From Hyphomicrobiales bacterium (GTDB lineage Bacteria; Pseudomonadota; Alphaproteobacteria; Rhizobiales; Beijerinckiaceae), in NCBI GenBank assembly GCA_015655535.1, contig JAATEW010000200.1:1-34990 (forward strand): DNA of 34,990 nucleotides, given 5' to 3'. Shown here one piece after another: positions 7,186 through 15,627 of the stretch. A program made the position numbers and the translations under genes. The notes beneath the pieces were generated by a model, which worked only from the letters and a program-made list of their open reading frames with translations, was not told where the DNA came from and made no database searches. The stretch's first letter is position 1. Each line of letters opens with the position of its first letter.

Positions 7186-7953
7186 CTAATCCCTCCTGAA
7201 AATCATGCTGGCGATCGAGCCGAACCCGAGCGCCATGGCGATGACGGCAAGGCCGTAGGCCACGCCATGTTGACGCGCCGCTGTTGCCAGCACATGTTCG
7301 AACCCGCTGCGGTTCACCCAGAAGTCCGTTTTCGTCGCGGCGATCTCTTCGCCTTCGGCGAAAGCCTTCACTTCGACCTCGTAATGTCCGAGCGGCGCTG
7401 CGCCGGGTAGCCTTATTGTGGTGCGAAACAAAGTCGAACTTAGAAAGAAAATGGCATCCGGATCATCGCCGTAAAGCCCTTGCGCACGGCGGATACGGAT
7501 CAACGCAGCGGCGAAATTTCCGCTCTCGGGCTCCGTGGCTTCATGCGCCGCGAATTGCGCTTCGACGCTTGCCGATAGCTGGGCCTTGCTCTTTTGATCG
7601 ATGATCTCTTCGACGGGCCTGTCGGAAAGAATCGAGAGGAAGCTTGGCACGGATTGAAACCTGTGCTGGGCGCCATTCAGCCAGAAGGGCCCAACGGGCT
7701 TTTTTTCCCGCACCGCGACCGAGCCCTGCGGTCCACGCACGATCATGATCGCGTCATAGGGCCCGTTGCGCTTCGGGTCTTCCGCTGCGCGTTCGATGCC
7801 GCCGAAGACCGTCAATTCCGCGCCGGTAAAATCCGAGCCGATCGCAATATGGTCGGAGGAAAAAGCGACGGTCAGTTTTTCCGCCCATGCGATTTGCGCA
7901 TGGCAAAAGAAAAACAGGAGCGCGAGCGCAAGAGGTGTTAATTGCGCTTTCAT
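7186..7953 (-). CDS. TIGR02186 family protein (exported, membrane-anchored)
   Basis: A 255-residue protein with an N-terminal signal peptide (cleavage likely after AWA at ~24), a periplasmic domain of about 200 residues, and one C-terminal transmembrane helix (about 228-250) followed by a short basic tail. Phrases such as FSSDHIAIGSDFTGAELTVFG and PYDAIMIVRGP identify the alphaproteobacterial TIGR02186 (Alph_Pro_TM) family of unknown function. The gene starts inside the stop of the TauE-like exporter (ATGA overlap), an arrangement repeated across alphaproteobacteria. It is therefore probably a periplasmic partner of that exporter; this is inference from context. Confidence 0.88.
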   Translation of the reverse strand: MKAQLTPLALALLFFFCHAQIAWAEKLTVAFSSDHIAIGSDFTGAELTVFGGIERAAEDPKRNGPYDAIMIVRGPQGSVAVREKKPVGPFWLNGAQHRFQSVPSFLSILSDRPVEEIIDQKSKAQLSASVEAQFAAHEATEPESGNFAAALIRIRRAQGLYGDDPDAIFFLSSTLFRTTIRLPGAAPLGHYEVEVKAFAEGEEIAATKTDFWVNRSGFEHVLATAARQHGVAYGLAVIAMALGFGSIASMIFRRD

Positions 7954-8870
7954 CGCGCGACATCCGTCCGCGTCGCCGAAAATGTGTCGCGCGGCGGGAT
8001 CAAAATATCCGCTGCGAAGCGCAAAGCCACGCCGAACACGAGCAGGCCCAGCAGCAGACGGAAATATTCGGGGCGGATGCCGATATGAGCGCGCGCGCCG
8101 AATTGCGCGCCGAAGGTCGCGCCGAGCATCAGGATCAGGCTGAGCAGAATATCGACGGAATGATTGGTCGCGGCATGAAGAAGCGTCGCGATCACCATGG
8201 TGATCAATTGCTGGACGAGCGAGGTGCCGACGACGACGGCGGTCGGAACGCGAAAAATATAGATGAGCGCCGGCACGAGAATAAAGCCGCCGCCGACGCC
8301 GAGCAGCGCGCCGAAAAAGCCGATGAACACGGCTAGGAGAAAAAGCGGGATCGTGCTGATCTCAAGGCCCGAGTGATGAAACTGCATTTTGAAGGGGAGG
8401 CTTTTGGCCCAGCCGTGGCGGTCGCGCGTTGCGGCTTCCGTCTTTGTGCTGGGGAAACAGATCGCCTTCAAACTTTCAAACAGCATCAACCCGCCGATGC
8501 TGCCGAGAAGCGCGATATAGGAAAAGACGATCACCGCATCGAGATGGCCCTGGCGCTGCATCGCGTTGAAAAAGACGACGCCGAGCACCGCGCCGACAAT
8601 GCCGCCGAGGGTCAATATGGTGCCGAGCTTGAAATCCACGGCGCGGCGACGCCAATAGGCAAGCGCGCCGGTGACGGACGAGGCGGCGATCTGGCTCGAC
8701 ACGCTGGCGACGGCGACCGCCGGCGGAATGCCGAGAAAGATCAAAAGCGGCGTCATCAGGAAGCCGCCGCCGACGCCGAAAAGCCCGGAGATGAAACCGA
8801 CCGCGACGCTCAATCCCAAGACGGTGAAAACATCGACCGGCAGGCCGGCTATCGGCAAATAAATCTGCAC
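7950..8870 (-). CDS. TauE/SafE (TSUP) family anion exporter
   Basis: A 306-residue integral membrane protein with about eight hydrophobic segments. The two family half-repeats are visible: FISGLFGVGGGFLMTPLLIF near residues 25-45 and FFGALLGVGGGFILVPALIY near 188-208. Members export sulfite, sulfoacetate or other organosulfur anions, or import substrates; the exact substrate cannot be read from sequence. It is followed by the TIGR02186 gene with a 4-base overlap, so both are one operon. The start is set by the conserved N-terminus MQIYLPIA; no strong ribosome site precedes it. Confidence 0.9.
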   Translation of the reverse strand: MQIYLPIAGLPVDVFTVLGLSVAVGFISGLFGVGGGFLMTPLLIFLGIPPAVAVASVSSQIAASSVTGALAYWRRRAVDFKLGTILTLGGIVGAVLGVVFFNAMQRQGHLDAVIVFSYIALLGSIGGLMLFESLKAICFPSTKTEAATRDRHGWAKSLPFKMQFHHSGLEISTIPLFLLAVFIGFFGALLGVGGGFILVPALIYIFRVPTAVVVGTSLVQQLITMVIATLLHAATNHSVDILLSLILMLGATFGAQFGARAHIGIRPEYFRLLLGLLVFGVALRFAADILIPPRDTFSATRTDVAR

Positions 8871-8949
8871 GTTTGGGTCAGCCCTCGCGCCGCTCGGCCA
8901 TCACCGTGCCTTCGTACGCTAAAATGCAGAGGTGACGAAGAGGTCTTTA

Positions 8950-11900
8950 TTACAGCCGCGAGATCTTCGGCTTGGCGAGTTTCGGCAGGGTTGGTGCCGG
9001 GGCCGCGGCCTCCCAGCCGCCGGGGGGCGTTTGCACCTCGTTAGCCGCATGGTCGGGCTCGCGCGGCTGGAATGAATCGGCGGCGGCCTTGGCCTCGGCA
9101 AGCGCCTTGGCATCGAGCTTTGCCGCGACGTCTTCGCGTTTCTTGCCGGCGTCTTCGTCGCCCTGCGCCGCTGCCACCGAGAACCATTTATAGGATTGAA
9201 CCAGATCCTGTTGCAGGCCAAGCCCGCGGGCATAGAGAATTGCGAGATTATACTGGCTGTCGCGAATGCCGAGTTCGGCTGCCTTATGAAACCAGATCGC
9301 GGCGGTCGCATAATCCGGCTTGCCATCGCCGCCTTCGGCGATGAGCACCGCGAGATTATGCATGGCGTGCGAATGGCCCTGATTGGCCGCTTTCTCATAC
9401 CAGTCTCTGGCGCGTGCCAGATCGCGGGTCACGCCGATCCCTTTTTCATAGAGCGAGCCCAGACGATATTGGGCCGGTCCCAATCCGCGAGCGGCGGCTT
9501 TTTCGTACCAATCGGCAGCGAGTTTGAAGTCGCGCGTGATCAACCGTCCCTCGGCGTAGCGGGTCGCCAATTCATATTGGGCCGCCGCGTTGCCGGCATC
9601 CGCCAGGTCGCGCAAGGCCTGAGCGGCTGCGGGCGACTCCGGCGCCGTGGCCTTAGGCGAGGTGATCGTACCCGTGACGATCGGATCGCTGCCGGCGATC
9701 GTTCTCTGCTGCTGAGGCTGCGGCTGCGCGGCTCCGCCGATCGCCATCAGCGGGAGAGCGCTCGGCGTTGCTTCCGATTTTGGCGCGGGCGGGTTCGGCC
9801 TCTGACTCGTGCCTGGGTCGCTCGCCGGCGCCGGCGCTGCGTCGCGCGGCATCTGCTGCTGCGGCATGTTGAGCGCGAGATCGTTGGCTTGGCCCCGCGG
9901 ACCGGCCTTGCGGTCCGCCCTTGTGTCCAATCGCGCCTCCGCTATGCCGTGGACGGCGGCGTTGGCCGCGTTCGAGGACACGTCGGCCGGCGACTGGCTC
10001 ATGGTCTTGATGACGGCATATGCGCCGACCGCCAGGAACAAGGCCGCGATGCTCAAGGTGAGCTGGCGCTTGTGGTTGGTGAGGAAATCGCGGGCTTGCG
10101 CGATGATGCTCGCGGAGGGGACTATGTCCTTCGGTCCGCCGATCGGTATACGCGGCCGCGCCATGTCGTGATCGGCTTGGGCCGCCTGCGCCGCGCGCCG
10201 CGCCGCCGCGATGAAATCGGCACGGCTTCGCGCCGGGTCCGGCGTTATGCCATCGGAATGGGCTCCGGCCGAAGCCTCATTGGCATTGGGAAAGAGAGTG
10301 CCGGGCTCGATCAGAAAATCGGTGGTGGGAGTGGGAGTAGGCCGCGCCGATAATTTATCATCCGCAGGACGGGGCTCGCGGCTCCCCGGCTGCGCCGAGG
10401 CCGATTGGCTCGCGGCCATCTCATTGCCGCGATAGCGCGCGAAAATGGCGTTCTGTTCGGAAAGCCGCTGCTCCTGCGCGGCGACCTCCTTTGCTTCGCC
10501 CATTTCTTCTTCGAGCATGGCGAGGCGGTCGACGATTTTTTCGAGCGTCTCATGAACCGCATTCAAGGTCGAATGAGTCCGCCTGCCGGCTTCATCCTGA
10601 ACGGCGCGCGTGATCGCCGGTTCCTCGGCGCCGCCGCCGATCAGATCCTTATGTTCCATCACCTCGCGCACGGCTTCGTGCGCCGCATTGCGCGCGGCCT
10701 CATGCGCTGCGAAGCGCGTTTCGTCGAGATGCGTGAAAAGTTCGCTCACCGAGCGTTGCAGAGCGGGCAGCGCCGAAAAGCCCGAATCGGATTGCTCCAG
10801 CCGCCGCGCGAGTTCGGCGATCTGGCCTTGCAGGGATTCGAAGGCGGCTTGTCCGGCACGCGGGTCTTGCGCGGCGGTGAATTTATCGGCCAGCACCTTG
10901 ACGACGGCCTCAAGCGACTCGGCGTCCATCTTGGAGCTTGAGGCCGGACGCACAACCATGGCCGTCTCGATCTTCCGCGAAAGATCGTCGAGCCGGTCCT
11001 CGATCTTGGCTAGCGAGTCGACATGCGTCTGCTGCAGCCTGGGAGACAGAAACTCCTCGTCGGACGGCATGGGTCCGAGGCCCTTTTGCCGTTCCATCTG
11101 CTCGCCGAGCGCCGCTACTTTTCTTTCGATCTCTTCGAAGGAAAAAGGATGCGAGGCCGCGGCCGTGAGCAGGCCGTGAATCTCCTGGACTTGCGCCTGG
11201 ACGCGGCCGAGCTGGGCCGGCTCATGCGGCTGCCCGGCTATGGCTTCGAGCCTATCGCTGATCGTCTTGATTTCGCGCCCGAGCCCGTCGATCGAGGGAT
11301 GCGGATCGATCGATCCGAGCGAATTGCGCAAACCGTCGACGAGTTCCGTGATGGGCTTCAGCAAGGTCTCGCGCATTCCCTCTTCGCGCGAGGTCTCGAT
11401 GCGGGTCGTCAGATTGCGGATGGCGGATTCGATCGCCGTCACCGAGTCGCGCGGCGCGAGATCGGCCATGCCGGCCGACATGGCGCCGATGTCGGTTTTC
11501 ATCCGCATCAGATCTTTTTGGAGATCCTGCAGCCGCATCTCTTCGAGCTTTGCGCCGAGCGCCGCGATGTCGCGTTGCAAAAGTTGCAGATCGGCCGCGT
11601 GAGCCGACACGGGTTGCCTGTCGAAGGTGCGGCGCGCCTGAGGCCTGCGATCCGGCGCCTGGCCGTTCAAAAGCTGCTGTTTGCGGCCGATTTCGGCTAC
11701 CGCCGATTGAAGGGAGTTGCGCCACTCTTGTTTCGCAATCGGCCTTTGCGTCGAAAGCGCCGAGCTGCTCAAGAGGGCATCGAGCTTGCTTTCGAGCCTT
11801 TTCAGCCCGGCGTCGTCGCGCGGAGCCGGCGCAGGCGGCGGCGTTTGCGTGAATGTGTCGAGTCGTTCCTCAAGCCGCGCCAGCGCGCTTCTGATCGGCT

Positions 11901-12480
11901 TGGTGCCGTCGTCGTGGGGACGCTGCGTCAAATGCTGTTCGATATCCGTCAAGCGCTGGGCGACGGCCTCGAAAGATCGCGCCGTCTGCTTCTGGCTTTT
12001 CGCGATACTATGTTCGAAAGCGCCGATGGCGGCTTCCAGCAGGGCTTCGGCGTCCTCAGCGCGCAGGCGCTCCTGCGTAAACTGCTCATGCATCGGCTGC
12101 TCATATGCGGAGCCGTAGATGGACTGCTCGCGCAGGGAGCGTCCGCGAACGGGTTCGGAATGAGCCGGCTCGTAACGGTCGTTCGCGCGCTCGCGCTCAC
12201 GCCATCTGTCGTCACGCGGAGCGCGGCCGGCTTGCGAACGTATGGATGGAGCCTGGCGCTCGTCGCGATCGTCGAGCTGATGAAGGCGGGCGGCGACGGC
12301 TTCCAACCGCTCATCGGAATCCATCTCGTCGGCATCGATCCCGAGTTCGGCCGCTTGCGCGACGATGATGTCGTTCAGCCAGGCGCTGAGGCTCAACCCT
12401 TGACGGCGGGCGGCTTCCCTGGCGGCTTCGCGGATATCGGGCTTGATGCCGTCAATACTCCAGGGTGCTGCTTTTTTCAT
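8950..12480 (-). CDS. PodJ-like polar localization protein with Sel1 repeats
   Basis: About 1,176 residues. The N-terminal motif KKAAPWSIDGIKPDIREAAREAARR, written here in part, is typical of PodJ-like polarity factors. A long charged, coiled-coil-rich cytoplasmic region (to about residue 800) follows, then one transmembrane helix (LTLSIAALFLAVGAYAVI, about 803-825). The periplasmic part is Pro/Ala-rich with four Sel1/TPR-like repeats (about 960-1113), e.g. AADWYEKAAARG and ARDWYEKAANQG. No peptidoglycan-binding domain is seen at the C-terminus, unlike Caulobacter PodJ. I chose ATG 12480, preceded by GGACGAG; ATG 12492 and GTG 12558 are alternatives with poorer sites. The family scaffolds pole-specific complexes in asymmetrically dividing cells. 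Confidence 0.82.
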   Translation of the reverse strand: MKKAAPWSIDGIKPDIREAAREAARRQGLSLSAWLNDIIVAQAAELGIDADEMDSDERLEAVAARLHQLDDRDERQAPSIRSQAGRAPRDDRWRERERANDRYEPAHSEPVRGRSLREQSIYGSAYEQPMHEQFTQERLRAEDAEALLEAAIGAFEHSIAKSQKQTARSFEAVAQRLTDIEQHLTQRPHDDGTKPIRSALARLEERLDTFTQTPPPAPAPRDDAGLKRLESKLDALLSSSALSTQRPIAKQEWRNSLQSAVAEIGRKQQLLNGQAPDRRPQARRTFDRQPVSAHAADLQLLQRDIAALGAKLEEMRLQDLQKDLMRMKTDIGAMSAGMADLAPRDSVTAIESAIRNLTTRIETSREEGMRETLLKPITELVDGLRNSLGSIDPHPSIDGLGREIKTISDRLEAIAGQPHEPAQLGRVQAQVQEIHGLLTAAASHPFSFEEIERKVAALGEQMERQKGLGPMPSDEEFLSPRLQQTHVDSLAKIEDRLDDLSRKIETAMVVRPASSSKMDAESLEAVVKVLADKFTAAQDPRAGQAAFESLQGQIAELARRLEQSDSGFSALPALQRSVSELFTHLDETRFAAHEAARNAAHEAVREVMEHKDLIGGGAEEPAITRAVQDEAGRRTHSTLNAVHETLEKIVDRLAMLEEEMGEAKEVAAQEQRLSEQNAIFARYRGNEMAASQSASAQPGSREPRPADDKLSARPTPTPTTDFLIEPGTLFPNANEASAGAHSDGITPDPARSRADFIAAARRAAQAAQADHDMARPRIPIGGPKDIVPSASIIAQARDFLTNHKRQLTLSIAALFLAVGAYAVIKTMSQSPADVSSNAANAAVHGIAEARLDTRADRKAGPRGQANDLALNMPQQQMPRDAAPAPASDPGTSQRPNPPAPKSEATPSALPLMAIGGAAQPQPQQQRTIAGSDPIVTGTITSPKATAPESPAAAQALRDLADAGNAAAQYELATRYAEGRLITRDFKLAADWYEKAAARGLGPAQYRLGSLYEKGIGVTRDLARARDWYEKAANQGHSHAMHNLAVLIAEGGDGKPDYATAAIWFHKAAELGIRDSQYNLAILYARGLGLQQDLVQSYKWFSVAAAQGDEDAGKKREDVAAKLDAKALAEAKAAADSFQPREPDHAANEVQTPPGGWEAAAPAPTLPKLAKPKISRL

Positions 12481-12717
12481 GATCTCGTCCATGGCGGGAT
12501 CGTGAAATCCCGAAGCAGCCAGCGTCAAAACCTCTTCCGGCAAAGTGGACTGATCCACCTGGTCTGAAGGCGCTCTGATGAGCCGCCAGCTCGCGAATCA
12601 ACGCCGAAGATTGTCCCTCGGCTGACTGATCCCGAACTTTCGGGGGAGACGGTAAACAACGGGTTAAGTCTGACCGGTTTTGGCACAGATGTTCTACCGA
12701 CAAGCTTTAGCTTGAAG

Positions 12718-12796
12718 GTACAACTTTTACGTGAGTGTTTGCTAAATGGATTTGAATCTCTTAAGATATCCGTCTAAATTCAATCAGTAGTTGTAC
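12718..12796. promoter_or_regulatory. Intergenic regulatory region with paired GTACAACT arms
   Basis: The 375-base gap between the divergent PodJ-like and MerR genes is AT-rich in its centre. GTACAACT (12718-12725) and its exact reverse complement AGTTGTAC (12789-12796) sit 71 bases apart centre to centre, close to seven helical turns. Weak -35/-10-like pairs (for example TTGAAT and TAAATT 17 apart) lie between them. A looped operator for the MerR protein is possible, but nothing proves it. Confidence 0.3.
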
Positions 12797-12855
12797 TTAT
12801 TGTCGCGCAGGGGATGCGCTTATCGAGCGGAAACGGCGATCGAAGGAGGGTTCTG

Positions 12856-13359
12856 ATGGACGAACTCAGGCTGAATGGCGATCAAAAATCGGATAAGGCC
12901 GGGCGGATAGGCGGCCACGCTTCGGCGCCGCATGACGAGCTTCTTTTCACCATTGGGGTCATGGCGCGGGACTTCAGCATCAGCCTGCGTGCGCTGCGTT
13001 TTTACGAGGACCGCGGGCTTCTCCATCCGATCCGGCGCGGTTCGACGCGCTTATATACGCCGGCCGACCGCGAGCATCTCGAACTGATCCTCCGGGGCAA
13101 GCGATTGGGGTTCACCTTGACGGAAATCCACGAGATTATCGATTCGCGCCGCGGCAAGATGGGGGATTTGGAATCGACGCTGCAACCTGAGCAGATCGTC
13201 GCGCAAATCCATCATCTCGAACGCCAGCGCGAAGAGATCGACGAGGCCATCAGTGCTTTGCGCAATGCGCAGCAAAGATTGGCCCAAGGATTGGCCGAAG
13301 GATGGCCTTTGCCTCTCGAAAACGGGTCTTCCTCCGGTGCTTCGGTTTTCGAGGCTTGA
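12856..13359 (+). CDS. MerR family transcriptional regulator
   Basis: A 167-residue regulator. The winged HTH begins at about residue 32 (FTIGVMARDFSISLRALRFY) and continues with EDRGLLHPIRRGSTRLYTP and the second helix pair GFTLTEIHEIID. A dimerisation coiled coil follows (IVAQIHHLERQREEIDEAIS). No cysteine cluster for metal sensing is visible, which argues for an organic or acyl-CoA-type effector. The start at 12856 has GGAGGG five bases upstream; a start 14 codons earlier lacks one. The gene precedes an acyl-CoA dehydrogenase in the same direction, so control of fatty or branched-chain acid catabolism is a reasonable inference, as known for LiuR-like members. Confidence 0.9.
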   Translation: MDELRLNGDQKSDKAGRIGGHASAPHDELLFTIGVMARDFSISLRALRFYEDRGLLHPIRRGSTRLYTPADREHLELILRGKRLGFTLTEIHEIIDSRRGKMGDLESTLQPEQIVAQIHHLERQREEIDEAISALRNAQQRLAQGLAEGWPLPLENGSSSGASVFEA

Positions 13360-13668
13360 GGTTTCAAGCTTTCATTTGATTTTTCATTTGTCCTTGAACG
13401 CCGCGGATTCATTTTAAACCCGCCACCGCATTTGAAATCGCGATCATCCCGGCCGGCGCTCGAAGCAGTACATGCCGCGTGGCGCTTGCGCCCTTTCTCA
13501 AGGTCAAGCTTGCGCTATGTCTGGAGGCCGCGTCCGAGCTTGCGGCTTTATCTCGGCCAAGCTCTTCCCACAGCCTTAGACCGCGCAATATTTCATGGAA
13601 ATAAGGGCTCTCGAATTGCAATTCGGGCTCATAATGAGTGCGGTCCGCTGCCGGGAAGGAGACGTCCA
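13360..13668. other. 309-base intergenic region upstream of the acyl-CoA dehydrogenase
   Basis: No gene is supported here. Reading frames crossing it have no ribosome site and a composition unlike the neighbouring proteins. The first ~70 bases are AT-rich (TTTCATTTG repeated, ATTTTAAACC) and are the likeliest place for a promoter. A good ribosome site, GGAAGGAGA, closes the region. Confidence 0.5.
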
Positions 13669-15456
13669 ATGCCGAGTTATAGGGCACCCGTCGAGGACGT
13701 TTTGTTTCTCCTGACGGATGTCTTGCGCATCGAGCGCTTCAACAATCTGCCGGGTTTCAGCGAAGTGACGGAAGATCTGGCGAGCGTCATCCTGTCCGAA
13801 GCCGGGCGTTTTTGCGCGGATGTTCTTCAACCTTTAAATCAGACCGGCGACCGCGAAGGATGCAAGCGCCGTCCAAATGGCGAGGTGACGACGCCAGCGG
13901 GCTTCAAGGAAGCCTACCGTGCTTTCGTCGAGGCTGGCTGGCTAGGGCTTTCCGCCGATCCAGCCTATGGCGGCCAGGGGCTGCCTTACCTTTTCACCGT
14001 GATCGTCAACGAATTCGCCTCCGCCGCGAATATTTCATTCGCACTCTATTCGGGCCTCACCCAGGCTGCCTTCGCGGCCATTCTCACGCATGGTTCGGAC
14101 GAGCAGAAGAAAACCTATCTGCCCAAACTGGTCAGAGGCGCCTGGTCCGGCACGATGAACCTCACCGAACCGCATTGCGGCACGGATCTCGGCCTCTTGA
14201 AGACGAAGGCCATTCCAAACGAAGACGGGTCTTATGCCATTCACGGCCAGAAGATTTTTATCTCGGCCGGCGAGCATGACCTGACCGAGAATATCATCCA
14301 TCTGGTGCTCGCCCGCATCGAGGGTGCCCCGGCCGGCGTCAAAGGGATCTCGCTGTTCATCGTGCCGAAATTTCTGGTCGAGCCGGACCAAAAACTCGGC
14401 GCCCGCAACGCCGTGTCATGCGGCTCGCTCGAACATAAGATGGGCATTCACGGCAACGCGACGTGCGTCATGAATTATGACGGCGCGAAAGGCTTTCTGG
14501 TCGGCGAGCCGAACAAGGGCTTGAATGCCATGTTCGTCATGATGAACGAGGCGCGCCTTGGCGTCGCCGGCCAAGGGCTCGGCCAATCCGAAATCGCCTA
14601 TCAGAATGCCGCTGCCTATGCCAAGGACCGCAAGCAGGGGCGATCTTTTTCGGCCGCGAAAGACCAGGCGGAGCCCGAACCGATCATCGTTCACCCGGAC
14701 ATTCGGCGCATTCTTCTGACGATCCGCGGTTTCAACGAGGCCGCGCGGGCGCTGCTTCTCTGCGTCGCGCTCGAAGCCGATGTGGCGCATCGCTCCGAGG
14801 ATGAAGCGGCGCGGCAGGCGGCCTCCGATCGTCTCGGCCTGCTCACCCCCGTCTTGAAGGGCGTGCTCACCGATATCGGTTTCGACAATACGGTTTTGGC
14901 GCAGCAGGTCTTCGGCGGCCACGGCTATATCGGCGAATGGGGCGTGGAGCAATTTGTCCGTGATGCGCGGATTGCGATGATCTATGAGGGCGCCAATGGC
15001 ATTCAGGCGCTGGATCTCGTCGGCCGCAAATTGGCAAAGGATAATGGCCGCGCCGTCATGGCTTTCTTCGCCGAGGTTGCAGGTTTCATCAAGGAGAACG
15101 CGGCCGAGCCGGATATCAAACCTTTTCTTGAACCTTTAGAGAAGGCGGTCGAGCATCTGCGCGACGCCAGCCTATGGTTCATGAACAATGCCCTGATGAA
15201 GCCCGAACAGGCGGCGGCGGGCGCCTATGATTACATGCACCTCTTCGGTCTCGTCGCGTTGGGTTACATGTGGGCGCGGATCGCCAAGGCGGCGCTCGCG
15301 CGAAGGGCGCACAACAATGCGACGCAAGCGATGGAGTTTAAATTGCTCATCGGCGCATTCTTCATGGAACGAATGATGCCTGAATCCGCCACGCGTCTCG
15401 CGCGCATTCGCGCCGGGGCCGAAACCATGATGGCGCCATCCGCCGAGATGTTCTGA
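13669..15456 (+). CDS. Acyl-CoA dehydrogenase, DmdC-like long form
   Basis: FAD-dependent alpha,beta-dehydrogenation of an acyl-CoA. At 595 residues it is longer than classical ~380-residue enzymes because of a C-terminal extension (about 460-595), the form typified by 3-methylmercaptopropionyl-CoA dehydrogenase. The middle domain shows MNLTEPHCGTDLG and the FAD-contact region. The catalytic base is expected at Glu440 in YEGANGIQALDLVG, and QVFGGHGYIGEWGVEQ precedes it. The start ATG at 13669 has GGAAGGAGA about eight bases upstream and gives the usual N-terminus MPSYRAPVEDVLFLL; an upstream in-frame ATG adds 79 residues unlike the family. Substrate is unassigned: fatty acyl, branched-chain or methylmercaptopropionyl-CoA are all possible. 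The MerR gene upstream is its likely regulator. Confidence 0.92.
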   Translation: MPSYRAPVEDVLFLLTDVLRIERFNNLPGFSEVTEDLASVILSEAGRFCADVLQPLNQTGDREGCKRRPNGEVTTPAGFKEAYRAFVEAGWLGLSADPAYGGQGLPYLFTVIVNEFASAANISFALYSGLTQAAFAAILTHGSDEQKKTYLPKLVRGAWSGTMNLTEPHCGTDLGLLKTKAIPNEDGSYAIHGQKIFISAGEHDLTENIIHLVLARIEGAPAGVKGISLFIVPKFLVEPDQKLGARNAVSCGSLEHKMGIHGNATCVMNYDGAKGFLVGEPNKGLNAMFVMMNEARLGVAGQGLGQSEIAYQNAAAYAKDRKQGRSFSAAKDQAEPEPIIVHPDIRRILLTIRGFNEAARALLLCVALEADVAHRSEDEAARQAASDRLGLLTPVLKGVLTDIGFDNTVLAQQVFGGHGYIGEWGVEQFVRDARIAMIYEGANGIQALDLVGRKLAKDNGRAVMAFFAEVAGFIKENAAEPDIKPFLEPLEKAVEHLRDASLWFMNNALMKPEQAAAGAYDYMHLFGLVALGYMWARIAKAALARRAHNNATQAMEFKLLIGAFFMERMMPESATRLARIRAGAETMMAPSAEMF

Positions 15457-15473
15457 AAGCATGATCAATGAAC

Positions 15474-15593
15474 CGTCATTGCGAGGAGCGGAGCGATGAA
15501 GCAATCCATGTCATTGTCGGAGCGGTTGCTCTGCGATCACGCTGTTGCGATAGATCGCCAGCGATGGATTGCTTCGCTTCGCTCGCAATGACG
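15474..15593. repeat. Large REP-like palindrome (CGTCATTGCGAG family)
   Basis: The left arm (15474-15508) begins CGTCATTGCGAG and ends GAAGCAATCCA. The right arm (15565-15593) is its reverse complement apart from six extra bases in the left arm. About 56 bases lie between the arms, with small inner stems such as GAGC-GGTT-GCTC. This family is widespread between genes of alphaproteobacteria. It occupies the convergent gap between the acyl-CoA dehydrogenase and the symporter. Confidence 0.85.
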
Positions 15594-15627
15594 GCCCTCG
15601 GATTGCGCAAGTTTTGACCCCAAAAGA

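Noticed and set aside
11023..12567. 514-codon open frame antisense to the PodJ-like gene
   Set aside because: Low-complexity Arg/Leu-rich product without a ribosome site; the minus-strand gene has clear domains.
13432..13668. 79-residue N-terminal extension of the acyl-CoA dehydrogenase
   Set aside because: The extension is Arg/Ser-rich and unlike the family, while a strong ribosome site precedes the ATG at 13669.
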